From Ahaetulla prasina (Eukaryota > Chordata > Lepidosauria > Squamata > Colubridae), in contig NC_080542.1 in NCBI RefSeq assembly GCF_028640845.1, positions 15,021,901 through 15,085,900 on the forward strand: 64,000 nt of DNA, in the 5' to 3' direction. Within the stretch, counting starts at the first letter, position 1. Every line of letters begins with the position of its first letter. Of the stretch, positions 43,701 to 52,837 are shown piece after piece. Below the pieces are notes generated by a model that did not search any database, was not told where the DNA came from, and saw only the letters and a list, made by a program, of their open reading frames with translations. Made by a program: the position numbers and the translations under genes.

Positions 43701-46700
43701 TCCTATCCTATCCTATCCTATCCTATCCTATCCTATCCTATCCTATCCTATCCTATCTTATCCTACCATTCAGAACAGAAGAAAAGTGTACATTTCTGTT
43801 CCAAGTCTCTTTTTTGTTTTTTGCTATAATTGTATCAAGGGAAAAAAAACTTTTCTTTTTTTATATATCACATTTCTAAACCTCCCATCTCCCTCAAAGA
43901 GAGGCTCTGGGCTCTGTACAATATAATATAATCCTGCAGATTAGCAGACAGTTGCAGACAGTTTAGCAGACAGATTAGCAGACAGTTGGGTAGCTCACTG
44001 TGGAAAATCAGATGAATGTCATCATTTCACAAGACTTCAGATAAAGTATAGCTTATAATTTCTGTACCGTCTCTAGAAAAATTACATAGGAAATATAAAG
44101 TATTAAAAGATTCATCGTCCCAACAATTATTTATCAGTAACATCAATGTGTATATTTTATTAATAAATATATATTTTAGTGAAGATCCCTATCAACTTAA
44201 GCATTTTTCTTGTTATTTAATCTGTATTTAATGTTGATTTCTTGTTACTTTGTTTGATAATGACTATTGTATAAAATTGTTTTTAAAAATAAAAAATATG
44301 AGGAAAACAGCACTTTAGAGTTCTAAAATTAATAATATTTCAATAGATGAGTAGAGCCAGCATTTCAGACAAGTGGTTATTTTTGAAGTGGCAAGAGACT
44401 AGGATAAAGTTACCTGAGGAAAATTTACTTCTCAAAATACTATGCGGCATAGGCCATTTTTTGAATGTGTGAAAACCAATACTGCTGTTAGACTGGACCA
44501 AAGAACAAGCATTCTGGTATATATTTGTCTTCAAGAATCCATTCATTACCATTAATCTGATTATTAAGTAAAGCAAGTGCATCTTGGAGATAGAAAGAGG
44601 CCAGCTTCCTTTACTAAATAGCAGAGAGGTGCTGTGTTCACAATCACACTAAATGCATATGATACTGAGGAGATCCACAGAAAGTAGCTTCTGATACTTC
44701 CAGATTTGTTTTAAATATAGCATGCTGTATCCAGTGGTGGGATTCAATTAATTTAACAACTGGTTCTCTGCCCTAATGACTGGCTGTGTGGGTATGTCCA
44801 TGGTGGGCGTGACCAGGGGGTGTGACAGGCAGCACTCAGCCTCCTACACCCCCCTGGGAGCAAAAACGGGCCACGGAGGGGGGATGTGCCACCCCTCCTG
44901 CCCCATTTTAGGCCTAGTAGGCCTCCCTGCACTTACCTGGGAGCCAAAATGAGGTGCATGGGGACTCCTGGAAGGAGAGAGGGAGGGGAGGGGCCAGCCA
45001 GAAATTTAACTACTGATTCTCCTGAACAGCCAGAACTGGATGAATCCAACTACTGGTGGTATCCATGCACCTTGGCATACAGTCATGCTGGCCACATGAC
45101 CGTGGAAATGCGTTTGACAACACTGTCTCTCTTGGGTAGGAAATGGAGTTGAGCAGCAGTTTCTAGAGTCAGACCCAACTGGAGAGGAGAAACCTTTCTC
45201 TTTTTATAGCAGGCCCCAAGTAGGATATATTCACACATGATAAACCTAACCAGGATGACTTAAACAACTGCACTAAACATTGAGCTTGCTAAGCAACACA
45301 ATCACTGATTCTGCGTGAACTTCATTGCAATGCACTATATCTAGAAAGTATTCTAGTAAGAGTAGAACCCAGTCACAAGTTTCTTTTAACAATATATATT
45401 TCCAATATCCAGTATCAGATTAAGTTCACACTTGATCTTCCCTGTATGGAAATCAAATTAAATATGGATGTGTTCCAGTGGTGGGTTCCACTTACCTTCG
45501 CTACTGGTTCATAATTGTGACCATGATTGTCCATGATGATTGTCCATGATGTTGTCCGGGCAGGTGGGTGGAACCTCCCACCACCGCCACTGCCAGTTTG
45601 CACAAACCAGGGTGAACTGGTAGAAACCCACCACTGATGTGTCCATTCATTGATGAAACATTTTAAGATAACATCTGTGAGATAATGGTTAAAGGATTCA
45701 GTGGCAAAATCTTAAAAAAGAAAGAGAACTGGAAAATGATTTTTCAGTGTTGTATTTACATGCAAACATTTTATTTATATAGATAAAGAAAAGAACAATC
45801 CCCAAATATCATTTATTTATGGGAAAGAATTCCAAATATATATATATATATATTTTATTAACAGGCATTGCCTCTTTCCATATGTAATGACAAATGTCTC
45901 TTAGGCTATAACAAGATAAAAGTGGAAGGGAAATTATCTTGTTGCTATGACTGTGCGCTGTGTCCAGAAGGGAAAATTGCCGACCAAATTGGTAAGAGAA
46001 AGAAAATATGGATTATTTAATTAATATTACAGTAACTGCAATCTTGAGTTTTGCATCATGCTTATATAATTCAGCTTTTCTTAAAAAAAAAAAAGATCCG
46101 TAATTGTTTCTAGTTCAGTGCTAGAGGTAGTTGATGACAAAGCCAATGTGATTACCCTAAAATATGTTACCTTTCTTAAGGATTATTGGATTCAGATGGT
46201 TCTTCCTTATGTTTTCCTGGAAAAGAAAGTATTGTAAGAAAGCAATATTTATTAGTGGAATATTCAGAATGCTTCCTTTGTACCTTCCTTTCAGAGGTAC
46301 AGTTTTACATCAGACTCAATTCCTAGTAATTTTTTATCCACGCCATTGCTTGCAATTACATTAATGTTTTGCCACTGCTTTCTACTCAGATTTGTTCTTA
46401 CTTCCTATTGTATACATTTTCTCTCTATTTGTTAAATAATTTAAAGCGGTGATGCGTTTCAATTTAGAGATAGCTATACAAGAGCTTTTTAAAAATTAAG
46501 AATGTGTTCTGTCCTCCTTCGCCTCCATCCGAATGATGGCTTAATTAGCCGTCACTATCAGCTCTGGCAGCAGAATAGCCAGCGTCTGCCAAGAGCCTCC
46601 GTTACCTTCCACGACGCTGGTGAGTCACCTAGAAACAAACTTCAGCTCTTAATCAGTGGATTTGCCTGTTACAAAGAGACACAGCAGCTCTTGCTGCCTT

Positions 46701-49191
46701 TTATATCCTGTGGGGTGTGGCTCCATGACTCAGCACTTCCTAGGCCTGCCCCACCCTTGCTTCTGTTGTTCCTTCCTCTCCTGCCTACGAAACCAAGCCT
46801 GATTGCCGTCAGCTGGGTCTGCAGGCGTGGCCTTGTGGGGGGGGATGGAGGCCTTGTTATCTCTTCCACCTGGCCTGTTTCTGGCTCCTGGAGCTGAGCC
46901 AGGCAAGCCGGTGGGCCCGAGATAAGTCCTGACGGCTCTTCCCCCTCACTGTCCAAGTCACTTTCTGGCAGCAGGCCTGGCTCGGGGAGCACAGACACAA
47001 CAGAATGGCAGCACATTATGAATTGTAATTTGCTCTAAAATAGTCTTTAGAAAAAGTTTAGAAGGAAAATATATGTGAGAAGAATTTAGGGAGACAGAAC
47101 GAATAGCCACAGACTATGCAATTGTCAGATTAAAAAAAATAATAATACAAAAGAAATGGGAGCATGGCAAATAACTCAGAAAGAACCTTCCCCGGTTTCT
47201 TAAATTGTGAATGCAATGGCTTTCCCCATAATAATGTATGACTGTGAGAGTTGGACCATAAGGAAGGTTGACTGCCAAAGAATTTATGCTTTCAAATCAG
47301 TGGTGGGTTGCTCCCAGTTCAGTCCAGTTCTTGCGAACCCGTAGTAATGGCTGCAGGAGGCTCTGCCCACCTGCCTGGATGTCATCACGAATGATCTACG
47401 TATGCACAGAAGCTCCTATTGCAAACCAGTAAAGGTAAGTGGACTTTTGAGAGTCCCTTGGACCGCAGTCAATCAGTCGAATCAGTCAATCCTAAAGGAA
47501 ATAAATCCTGACTGTTTTTTGGAAGGACAGATACCGAAACTGAAGCTCAAATACTTTGGCCACCTATTGAGAAGAAAGGATTCATTGGAAAAGACCCTGA
47601 TGTTGGGAAAGATTGAAGGCAAAAAGACGTCTTCGAACAGTGCTGGCTGTTTGATATTGAAATGGAGATGAGCACCGCCCCCTAGAGTCAGGAACAACTA
47701 GCACATATGTGCGAGGGGAACCTTTACCTTTATAGATGAAATGAATCCAGGATTTTAATGGATTTTTTTATTTTTTTATTTTGTCAAACACAACAATATA
47801 TATAAATATAAACATGAAATAACCACACAAAATGAATACAACCAAAGGGAACATTAGGACAGGAATGGCAAGCACACTGATGCTCTTATGTACACCCCTT
47901 ACAGACCTCTTAGGAATGGGGTGAGGTCAACAGTAGACAGTCTTAGGTTAAAGTTTTGGGGATTTTGGGATGAGACCATGGAGTCAGGTAGTGCTGTTAC
48001 TGAAGTCATATTTTCTACAATCAAGATTAGAGCAGTTCACTTCAAGTTTGAATCTATTGTGTGCACGTGTATTGTTGTGGTTGAAGTTGAAGTAGTCTTC
48101 AACAGGAAGGACATTGTAGCAGATGATTTTATGAGTTATGGTCAGGTCATGCCTAAGGCAGCGTAGTTCTAAATTTTCTAAATCCAGAATTTCAAGTCTG
48201 GTGGCATAAGGTTAATAAGATTAACTGCATTTAATCTTTTTATGGTTAAAATTAATAATGTTTCTATGAACAGGCTTTTGTTTTATTTTTAGATTCACAT
48301 GACTGTTTCTCGTGTCCAGAGGACCAATATCCAAGCAAAGACCTGGACAGATGCCTTCAAAAAAAGATACAATTCTTAAATTATCAAGAGCCTTTGGGGA
48401 TTTCTTTGGGGATTATTGCAGTCTCCTTGTCTTTCATTTCAGCTTTAATTCTGGGGACCTTCATTAAATACCAGGACACTCCCATTGTCAAAGCCAACAA
48501 CAGGAACCTCACTTACACCCTTCTCATTGCTCTCAGCCTCTCCTTCCTTTGCACTTTGCTTTTCATTGGGCAACCTGACCAAGTCAAATGTCTCATGCGA
48601 CAAACTGCTTTTGGCATCATCTTCTCTGTAGCGCTTTCTTGCATATTGGGGAAAACAACCATTGTTGTTCTTGCTTTCATGGCCACTAAGCCAGGCTCCA
48701 AAATGAGGAAATGGGTGGGAAAAAGAATAGCCAATACGATTGTCCTTTCTTGCTCCCTGTCACAATGCACCATTTGTGCAGTATGGCTGGCAATTTCTCC
48801 CCCATTCCCAGATTCTGACACACATTCAGCGGTTGAAGACATTATCCTAGAATGTAATGAAGGTTCAACACCTATGTTTTATATTGTTCTTGGTGTCATG
48901 GGGTTCTTGACAGCTACCAGTTTCATAGTGGCTTTCCTGGCTAGAAATTTACCTGATATCTTTAATGAAGCCAAATTTATCACCTTCAGCATGCTAGTTT
49001 TTTGCAGTGTCTGGGCATCATTTGTTCCCACCTATTTGAGCACCAAGGGGAAGTACATGGTGGCTGTGGAGATCTTCTCCATTTTGGCTTCAGCAGCTGG
49101 ATTACTGGGCTGCATCTTTTTCCCCAAATGTTACATCATTATTTTGAGGCCTGATTTTAATAAAAAGGATCGACTACTACAGATTAATTAA
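32293..49191 (+). CDS. Vomeronasal type-2 receptor, gene D (complete, six exons)
   Basis: V2R class C GPCR, 892 aa with the start chosen here. Exons 32293-32564, 37215-37506, 39858-40718, 42346-42573, 45865-45991 and 48293-49191 join in phase with GT-AG sites and no stops. Flytrap domain to ~551, linker with canonical CPEGKIADQ to ~615, seven spans after that. The ATG used by genes B and C is an Ile codon here (32326). The nearest in-frame Met is 11 codons upstream, so the signal peptide would start [20 protein letters not shown]. Introns total over 14 kb because of LINE, SINE and MITE insertions; one LINE ends ~35 bp before exon 2. Coding integrity argues for function, the displaced start is the caution. 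Confidence 0.88.
32890..33340 (+). mobile_element. CR1-like LINE 3' end
   Basis: C-terminal frame with [38 protein letters not shown] and STIDLTPFL, then the family 3' UTR ending TTGTGACAAAATAAA. Intron 1 of gene D. Confidence 0.78.
33498..33856 (+). mobile_element. Sauria SINE, full length
   Basis: Perfect 12-bp target duplication ATCTTTTCTATT (33486-33497 and 33857-33868). All three SINE parts present. Confidence 0.9.
34315..34511. mobile_element. hAT-like MITE
   Basis: Terminal repeats CAGTGGTCACCAACC and GGTTGGTGACCCCTC are near-perfect inverted copies, with internal TGGTCCGTGGACCA palindromes. Both flanks contain TCTAACA, slightly offset, so the target duplication is uncertain. Confidence 0.65.
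34826..34975 (-). mobile_element. Chimeric SINE: Sauria-like head with CR1 3' tail
   Basis: On the minus strand the head resembles the Sauria tRNA part (GGTGGCTCAGTGGCTAAGAC), while the 3' end reads TTGGACTAGATGACCTTCAA, the CR1 3' end. The BovB-like tail is absent. Confidence 0.65.
35132..35486 (-). mobile_element. Sauria SINE, full length
   Basis: Target duplication CTACCTTCAGAGTA/CTACCTTCACAGTA (13 of 14) at 35118-35131 and 35487-35500. Sits in the loop of the foldback element. Confidence 0.9.
35690..37180 (-). mobile_element. CR1-like LINE, RT domain plus 3' end
   Basis: Longest copy of the family with the ACAAAATAAA-type end. A frame from 37183 to 36467 encodes [74 protein letters not shown] and FADNVKLF, where the usual FADD catalytic box reads FADN. 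The rest (36460-35690) is frameshifted C-terminus and 3' UTR. Its 5' truncation point lies ~35 bp before exon 2 of gene D. Confidence 0.88.
37215..37506 (+). CDS. V2R gene D exon 2
   Basis: 292 bp. [60 protein letters not shown]. Acceptor TGAAG retained just downstream of the LINE; donor GTGAGG. Confidence 0.92.
37645..38040 (-). mobile_element. L2-like LINE 3' end with (ATT)n tail
   Basis: About 30 ATT units (37652-37739) adjoin the L2 3' end CTACCGAAGGACTCAGGGCG. Truncated at ~38040. The tail is ATT rather than TTTA. Confidence 0.82.
38185..38440 (-). mobile_element. CR1 LINE 3' part
   Basis: Reverse-complement matches to the classical CR1 C-terminus: AGGAAATTTCTTCTTAGTTC, AAGTTGTTCCACTTATTAA and GTCTTCTAGTCTAACC. 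Compare the + strand copy at 57385-58168. Confidence 0.8.
38547..39064. mobile_element. hAT-type non-autonomous transposon, 518 bp
   Basis: Perfect 8-bp target duplication ATATAATA (38539-38546 and 39065-39072). Terminal repeats CAGTGGTAGTCAGCC and GGTTGACTACCCCTG. No transposase frame. Intron 2 of gene D. Confidence 0.85.
39410..39757 (+). mobile_element. Sauria SINE
   Basis: Head, core and tail all present with small deletions; ends ~100 bp before exon 3 of gene D. Confidence 0.82.
39858..40718 (+). CDS. V2R gene D exon 3
   Basis: 287 codons after [140 protein letters not shown]. Confidence 0.93.
40923..41188 (-). mobile_element. Sauria SINE 3' part
   Basis: Minus strand; the head is replaced at ~41188 by a hairpin-type ACCGGT repeat. 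Confidence 0.8.
41190..41500. mobile_element. ACCGGT-family repeat, hairpin subfamily
   Basis: GGGTGAAATGCTCCCGATTC start, GACCGGTAGCAAAAATCCCT, then an AT-rich hairpin as in 31423-31797. Right end unclear. Confidence 0.55.
41700..42297. mobile_element. ACCGGT-family repeat split by a CR1 3' end
   Basis: GCATGTGC-rich interior (41745-41940), ACCGGTAGCATTT at ~42120, and a terminal ATTTCACCCCTG at 42286-42297. A CR1 3' end with its pentamer array (42131-42285) lies between. The left end is not defined. Confidence 0.5.
42131..42285 (-). mobile_element. CR1 3' end with (AGAAT)n array
   Basis: About 14 AGAAT units (42131-42200; ATTCT on the other strand) adjoining TTTTATTGGCCAAGTGTGAT and TTGTCTTGGTGCATA. 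Confidence 0.85.
42346..42573 (+). CDS. V2R gene D exon 4
   Basis: 76 codons: [55 protein letters not shown]. Acceptor TTCAG, donor GTGTGT. Confidence 0.92.
42655..42775 (-). mobile_element. tRNA-headed SINE, 3' half
   Basis: Minus-strand L2-like end (GACTCAGGGCGGCTTACACT) through GTCAACTTATTGCCCCCAA. Confidence 0.7.
43290..43525 (+). mobile_element. tRNA-headed SINE, second subfamily
   Basis: GAGCCAAGGTGGAACAGTGG through ATATAAGTCTAAGTGCTATT, like the copy at 27008. Confidence 0.75.
43573..43757 (+). mobile_element. CR1 3' end with (ATCCT)n array
   Basis: CR1 3' UTR (ATGTACACTGAGAGCATATG, AATCACACTTCGCCAATAAA) running into about 15 ATCCT units. Confidence 0.85.
43760..44723. other. Intron 4 of gene D, no clear feature
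   Basis: AT-rich; 44200-44310 may be a decayed L1 tail. No coding signal. Confidence 0.4.
44732..45055. mobile_element. hAT-like MITE (ACCGGT-related)
   Basis: Ends CAGTGGTGGGATTCAA and TGAATCCAACTACTG; flanks GCTGTATC and GTGGTATC (6 of 8). Confidence 0.65.
45066..45215 (+). mobile_element. Sauria SINE/BovB-like 3' scrap
   Basis: CATGCTGGCCACATGACCGT and TCTAGAGTCAGACCCAACTG resemble the 3' half of the Sauria SINE but are strongly diverged. Confidence 0.5.
45476..45636. mobile_element. hAT-like MITE, short (161 bp)
   Basis: Perfect terminal repeats CAGTGGTGGGTT and AACCCACCACTG; target duplication ATGTGTTC/ATGTGTCC (7 of 8). Confidence 0.8.
45865..45991 (+). CDS. V2R gene D exon 5
   Basis: 127 bp. 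[34 protein letters not shown]. Canonical cysteines and CPEG motif. Acceptor AACAG, donor GTAAGA. Confidence 0.92.
46020..46499. other. Intron 5 of gene D, no feature seen
   Basis: AT-rich, no recognisable repeat or coding signal. Confidence 0.5.
46505..47002 (-). mobile_element. Solo LTR (copy 2)
   Basis: 498 bp, TG...CA ends, perfect 5-bp target duplication GAATG (46500-46504 and 47003-47007). GATATAAAAGG box on the minus strand. Same family as 8019 and 50216. No internal retroviral region. Confidence 0.85.
47307..47440. mobile_element. hAT-like MITE left end
   Basis: CAGTGGTGGGTTGCTCCC terminal repeat with a related interior; right end lost. Confidence 0.5.
47625..47735 (+). mobile_element. 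Sauria SINE 3' end
   Basis: GAGATGAGCACCGCCCCCTA through GCGAGGGGAACCTTTACC; 5'-truncated. Confidence 0.8.
47765..48215 (-). mobile_element. CR1-like LINE 3' end
   Basis: Minus-strand 3' end of the family seen at 11275: ATTTTGTCAAACACAACAAT then the antisense C-terminus. Ends ~80 bp before exon 6 of gene D. Confidence 0.75.
48293..49191 (+). CDS. V2R gene D exon 6 (7TM domain)
   Basis: [20 protein letters not shown], then [90 protein letters not shown] and [13 protein letters not shown] at 49189-49191. Confidence 0.95.
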
Positions 49192-49729
49192 AATGTTTAC
49201 TTGGCATTTTGAATGAAGTTAAATACTGTATGTTGTTTACAGCATGTGGGTCATTTAGCTGTATTTGCCTTTCCTTAAATTTTTTATCTTTCCTTGAATC
49301 CTTTCTTTAAACACTGTTTGTCTTTCCTTAAATCAATTAAAAAGCATAATATTTTTCTGACTTGTATGTTTAATTGGATTCTCTTTATCTAGTTTTAGGA
49401 TTTGTGTGGAAAAAAGATTTTTAGATCATATTCATGCAGGAATATTTAAAATTCAAAATGTTTCGCGATTTTTTAAATCACACTGGAAACCATCAGCATG
49501 GTGGAAAAACAACATTCCTGCTTACATTTTAAAATTATTGAAGCCATTATTGTGTTTGTGTGAATGTATGTGTGTGTAGCATGTATGTGGCAAGGTTTTC
49601 CAGAAATGAATTTTCATTGCCTGTTTCTTAAAGCTGGGAAAAGAGACTGGCCAAAGTCATTCAGCTGGCTTTATACTTAAGGTGAACTAGAATTTGCAGG
49701 CTCCTGGTTTCTAGCCTAGTCAAATTCAA

Positions 49730-50842
49730 ATGCAAACCTTTATTGTTGGAGTACAACATGTGTACTATGAGATTGGTGGAGCTTCCCTTCGTACACCCCC
49801 TCCAACACAATACAACTCAGAGTGAAAGACAGAAAATCCCTATCCCAGTGAATCCTGCTAACGAACACCCAATCCTATTGCAACATGTGAACTTATTGCA
49901 TGTCGTGCCAGCCCCGCAAATCAATCATACTCTATTCTTGTCATTATTTTTCATTCAGGAGTCTGACAGCCCATGGATTCAAGTCTGTTTGTGCAGGTGC
50001 CTATGCTCCTATATCTCCTTCCTAATGGTAAGAGAATAAAGAAGTGCTGACCATGGAGTGGGTCGTCCCTAAGGATTTTCCTCACTCTTCTAATGCAGCG
50101 AGCCCTAGCGATGTCTAGTGATATCAGGGGACAGCCCAATATGTTTTGTGCTGTGCTCACCACCCTCTGTAAGGTTTTTCTCTCCATGGCTGTCAAGCTA
50201 GCATACCACACTGTATGTTCTGTCCTCCTCACCTCTGTCTGAACGATAGCTTAATTAGCCGGCTCTTATCAGCTCTGGCAGCAAAAGAGCCAGTGTCTGC
50301 CAAGAGCCCTCGTTAGCTGCCAAGATGCTGGTGAGTCACAACCTTCAGTTCTAGTCAACCAGTGGATTTGCCTGATACAAAGAGACACACCAGCTCTTGC
50401 TGCCTTTTATATCCTGTGGGGTGTGGCTCCATGATTCAGCACTTCCTAGGCCTGCCCCACCCTTGCTTCTGTTGTTCCCTCCTCTCCTGCCTACGAAACC
50501 AAGCCTGATTGCCATCAGCTGGGTCTGCAGGCGTGGCCTGGGGGGGGGGGAAAGAGTCAGGAGAAGGAGGCCTCATTATCTCTTTCACTTGGCCTGCTTC
50601 TGGTTCCTGGAGCTGAGCCAGGGAGGCCTGTGCTTCTGAGGTAAGTCCTGATGGCCCTTCCCCCTCATTGTCCAAGTCACTTTCTGGCAGCAGGCCCAGC
50701 TCCAAGGCACTTTCGGGCATGGGGCCAGGTTCGGGGACTGGAGCCACAACACTGTAATGCACTGAGTGAGGATGCTTTCTATTGTAGACCGATAAAAGGT
50801 GGTCTTGTTCTTGCTCCACTTTGTTGTTGTTGTTTTTTTGCA
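49730..50842 (-). mobile_element. CR1-related LINE 3' part, split by a solo LTR
   Basis: Minus-strand C-terminus TAQNILGCPLISLDIARARC and LLPLGRRYRSI, 3' UTR to ~49730. Upstream coding (SVYNRKHPHSVHY) resumes at 50757 beyond the LTR at 50216-50751. Confidence 0.7.
50216..50751 (-). mobile_element. Solo LTR (copy 3)
   Basis: 536 bp, perfect 5-bp target duplication CTGTA (50211-50215 and 50752-50756). Inserted in a LINE. Same GATATAAAAGG box and orientation as copy 2. Confidence 0.85.
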
Positions 50843-51155
50843 AAACTCTAAGGAAGTGGATAGAGAAGGCAAAAGAGAAGGCCCATAAATTATTCTTTCT
50901 TGCTCTCTAGTGCAAGCCACCATTAGTAGTGTGTGGTTGACAATTTCTCCCACATTCAGACATTTACTCTATGGCTGAAGAAATTGTTCTGGAATGTAAT
51001 GAAGGTTCAGCCATCATGTTTTATACTGCCATTGGTTTTATGGATTTCTTAACTGCTATCCATTTAACAGTACTTTTCCTTGCTAGAAAGCTACCTAATA
51101 GTTTCAATGAAGCCAAATTTATCACCTTCACATGTTGGTCTTTTGCAGTGTCTGG
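50843..51155 (+). pseudogene. V2R exon 6 fragment (TM4-TM6 region)
   Basis: RKWIEKAKEKAHKLF corresponds to the RKWVGK intracellular loop. After a stop and frameshifts near 50905, [37 protein letters not shown] and WSFAVSG follow. Ends at ~51155, where a CR1-like scrap begins. Both ends are truncated; it lies 1.65 kb beyond the gene D stop codon. Confidence 0.85.
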
Positions 51156-51162
51156 ATATGCT

Positions 51163-51300
51163 ACCAACAAATGCTCTGTCTTGCACATTGGCAAAAAAAA
51201 ATCAAAACATAAAATACAAATTAGATGGACATGACCTTATAGATGACCCTCACTCTGGCAGGTCAGAAAGAGTTAGGAGACGCCCTGTCTACCTGCGTGA
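51163..51300 (+). mobile_element. CR1-like LINE coding scrap
   Basis: ACCAACAAATGCTCTGTCTT and the following A-run match the coding region at ~36380-36450 (minus) of the long copy. Confidence 0.55.
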
Positions 51301-51368
51301 CTACATGGAAAAATAACATGCAAATTCCATGCAAAGAAGTGGCTCAATGCATTCTGGGAGGGGAAGAG

Positions 51369-51555
51369 TGTTATGTATGTAAACTTTAGGAGGGAAGTTT
51401 GGGCGGGAACAAGCACGTTGCTGATTGGCTGATGCCTCATCCAAAATAGTATTTAAAGAGGGGTTTTTGCTGTTGGTCTTTTGCTGGGTCACAATAAACT
51501 AAAGAGCTGTTGTCACTCGTGTGCTCTCCTGACTCGTTATTGCCCAAACTTAACA
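51369..51555 (+). mobile_element. Candidate short LTR (187 bp)
   Basis: TGTTATG...TTAACA ends, ATTGGCTGA and TATTTAAAG promoter-like boxes and an AATAAA at ~51493 in the expected order. The 5-bp flanks do not match (AAGAG, CCTAG). On the right it meets a SINE tail scrap (51556-51625). Confidence 0.45.
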
Positions 51556-51639
51556 CCTAGAGTGGGCTGTAAAGCACTGTGAAGTGGTATATAAGTCTAA
51601 GTACTATTGTTATTGCTACTATTCAAAAGAGACAATCAA

Positions 51640-52082
51640 AAAGCCAAAAAGGGGGGGGAAAGTCCAAAATACCTCTGTACCAACAATAATACCAATAAAT
51701 AAATACCAATATTAATGCTAGACCGACACTCTAGTAAGCAACAGGTCCAATCAAGAAACAACTAATGCAGACAAACAAGCTAACAGTAAACAACAGCCTA
51801 ATCAAGGAACCACTGACATCATTCCCAGTAACACTGACAGGGCAAGCCATTATTATACAATGAGAGCAAACACCACCTCCATTCCAGCACCAATGATGTT
51901 ACCTACTAATGTAATGAAATGTCTGCAGAAAAATGACCAAGCTCAGATATCACTAAAGTTTCAACAATTCAAGTCTTAGCTACAAATATTCTCTTCCATT
52001 GAAACAGCCAAGTCTGGAAAAGACTTTGTACGGTACAATTATGTTTATGTGTATGTACATAGAAATAAAGTGTATGTGTCTC
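51640..52082. other. Unclassified interspersed repeat
   Basis: Contains AATGTCTGCAGAAAAATGAC and CAAGCTCAGA, motifs I associate with a common unclassified squamate repeat. No coding signal. Confidence 0.35.
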
Positions 52083-52540
52083 AAAAAGAGAGAGAAAGAG
52101 ATATGGAAGGGAGGGAGAGAGATAGGAGGGAGGGAGGGGAAGAGAGAGAGAGAAATGGGAAGGAGGGAGGGAGAGAAAGAGAGAGAGAGAGATAATATAA
52201 TTCTTTGAAGGGATTAGCAAATCTCAGTTTTTATTCCTTTCAATTTAAGGTCTTGACTTAAGGTCAATGGGTATTTGCATTTTCATCACTCTACTCCATT
52301 TAAAATGGGTAGAGAAATATGTCCTTTACCACATGCATTTTCTACCTAACTTTATTTTCAACTGAAATATTTTCAGATGAGAACTCTATAACAAAATTGA
52401 GAAAGAGAAATCTGATAGATCACACTGTGTTGATAAATTGAGCAATCTAGGAATTAGGAATTCACTTTGCTTCTATAAAATAAAATTAAAAACTTCAACA
52501 TAGAGAATTCCAGGCTATTTCTTCCATTGGTCTTCAATCA
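52083..52540 (-). pseudogene. V2R intron-3 ghost without exons
   Basis: Reverse complement of gene C intron 3 (23440-23890), including the GA-rich array (52083-52195) that in gene C abuts exon 4, and the CTTCAACATAGAGAATTCCA stretch. Exon 4 should follow at ~52070 but is absent. A remnant of another minus-strand V2R copy. Confidence 0.7.
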
Positions 52541-52837
52541 CGGATCCATGTAGAAGAGGGGAAAATGTTCCAAATGTACCAAGAAATAGAAGTTATTCTA
52601 CTTCTATTACTGATTTCCCAAAAAGGGAAAACCTGCATTGAAGAATTATGTATGCAATACAACTGTTCTATGAAATGCTAATAATATTATAATAACTGTG
52701 ACCCAAATAAACACATTGGTGAGCAACAGCATATCAAACAAAATTCAGAGAATACCAGTACTTTGATTAATTATATTAGTTTAGAATATCTGAAGTGAAA
52801 TATGCTTCATAAAAAACCCTTATTTAAAAAACTATTC

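Noticed and set aside
50436..50843. 135-codon minus-strand frame
   Set aside because: Runs from a solo LTR into LINE sequence across an insertion boundary.
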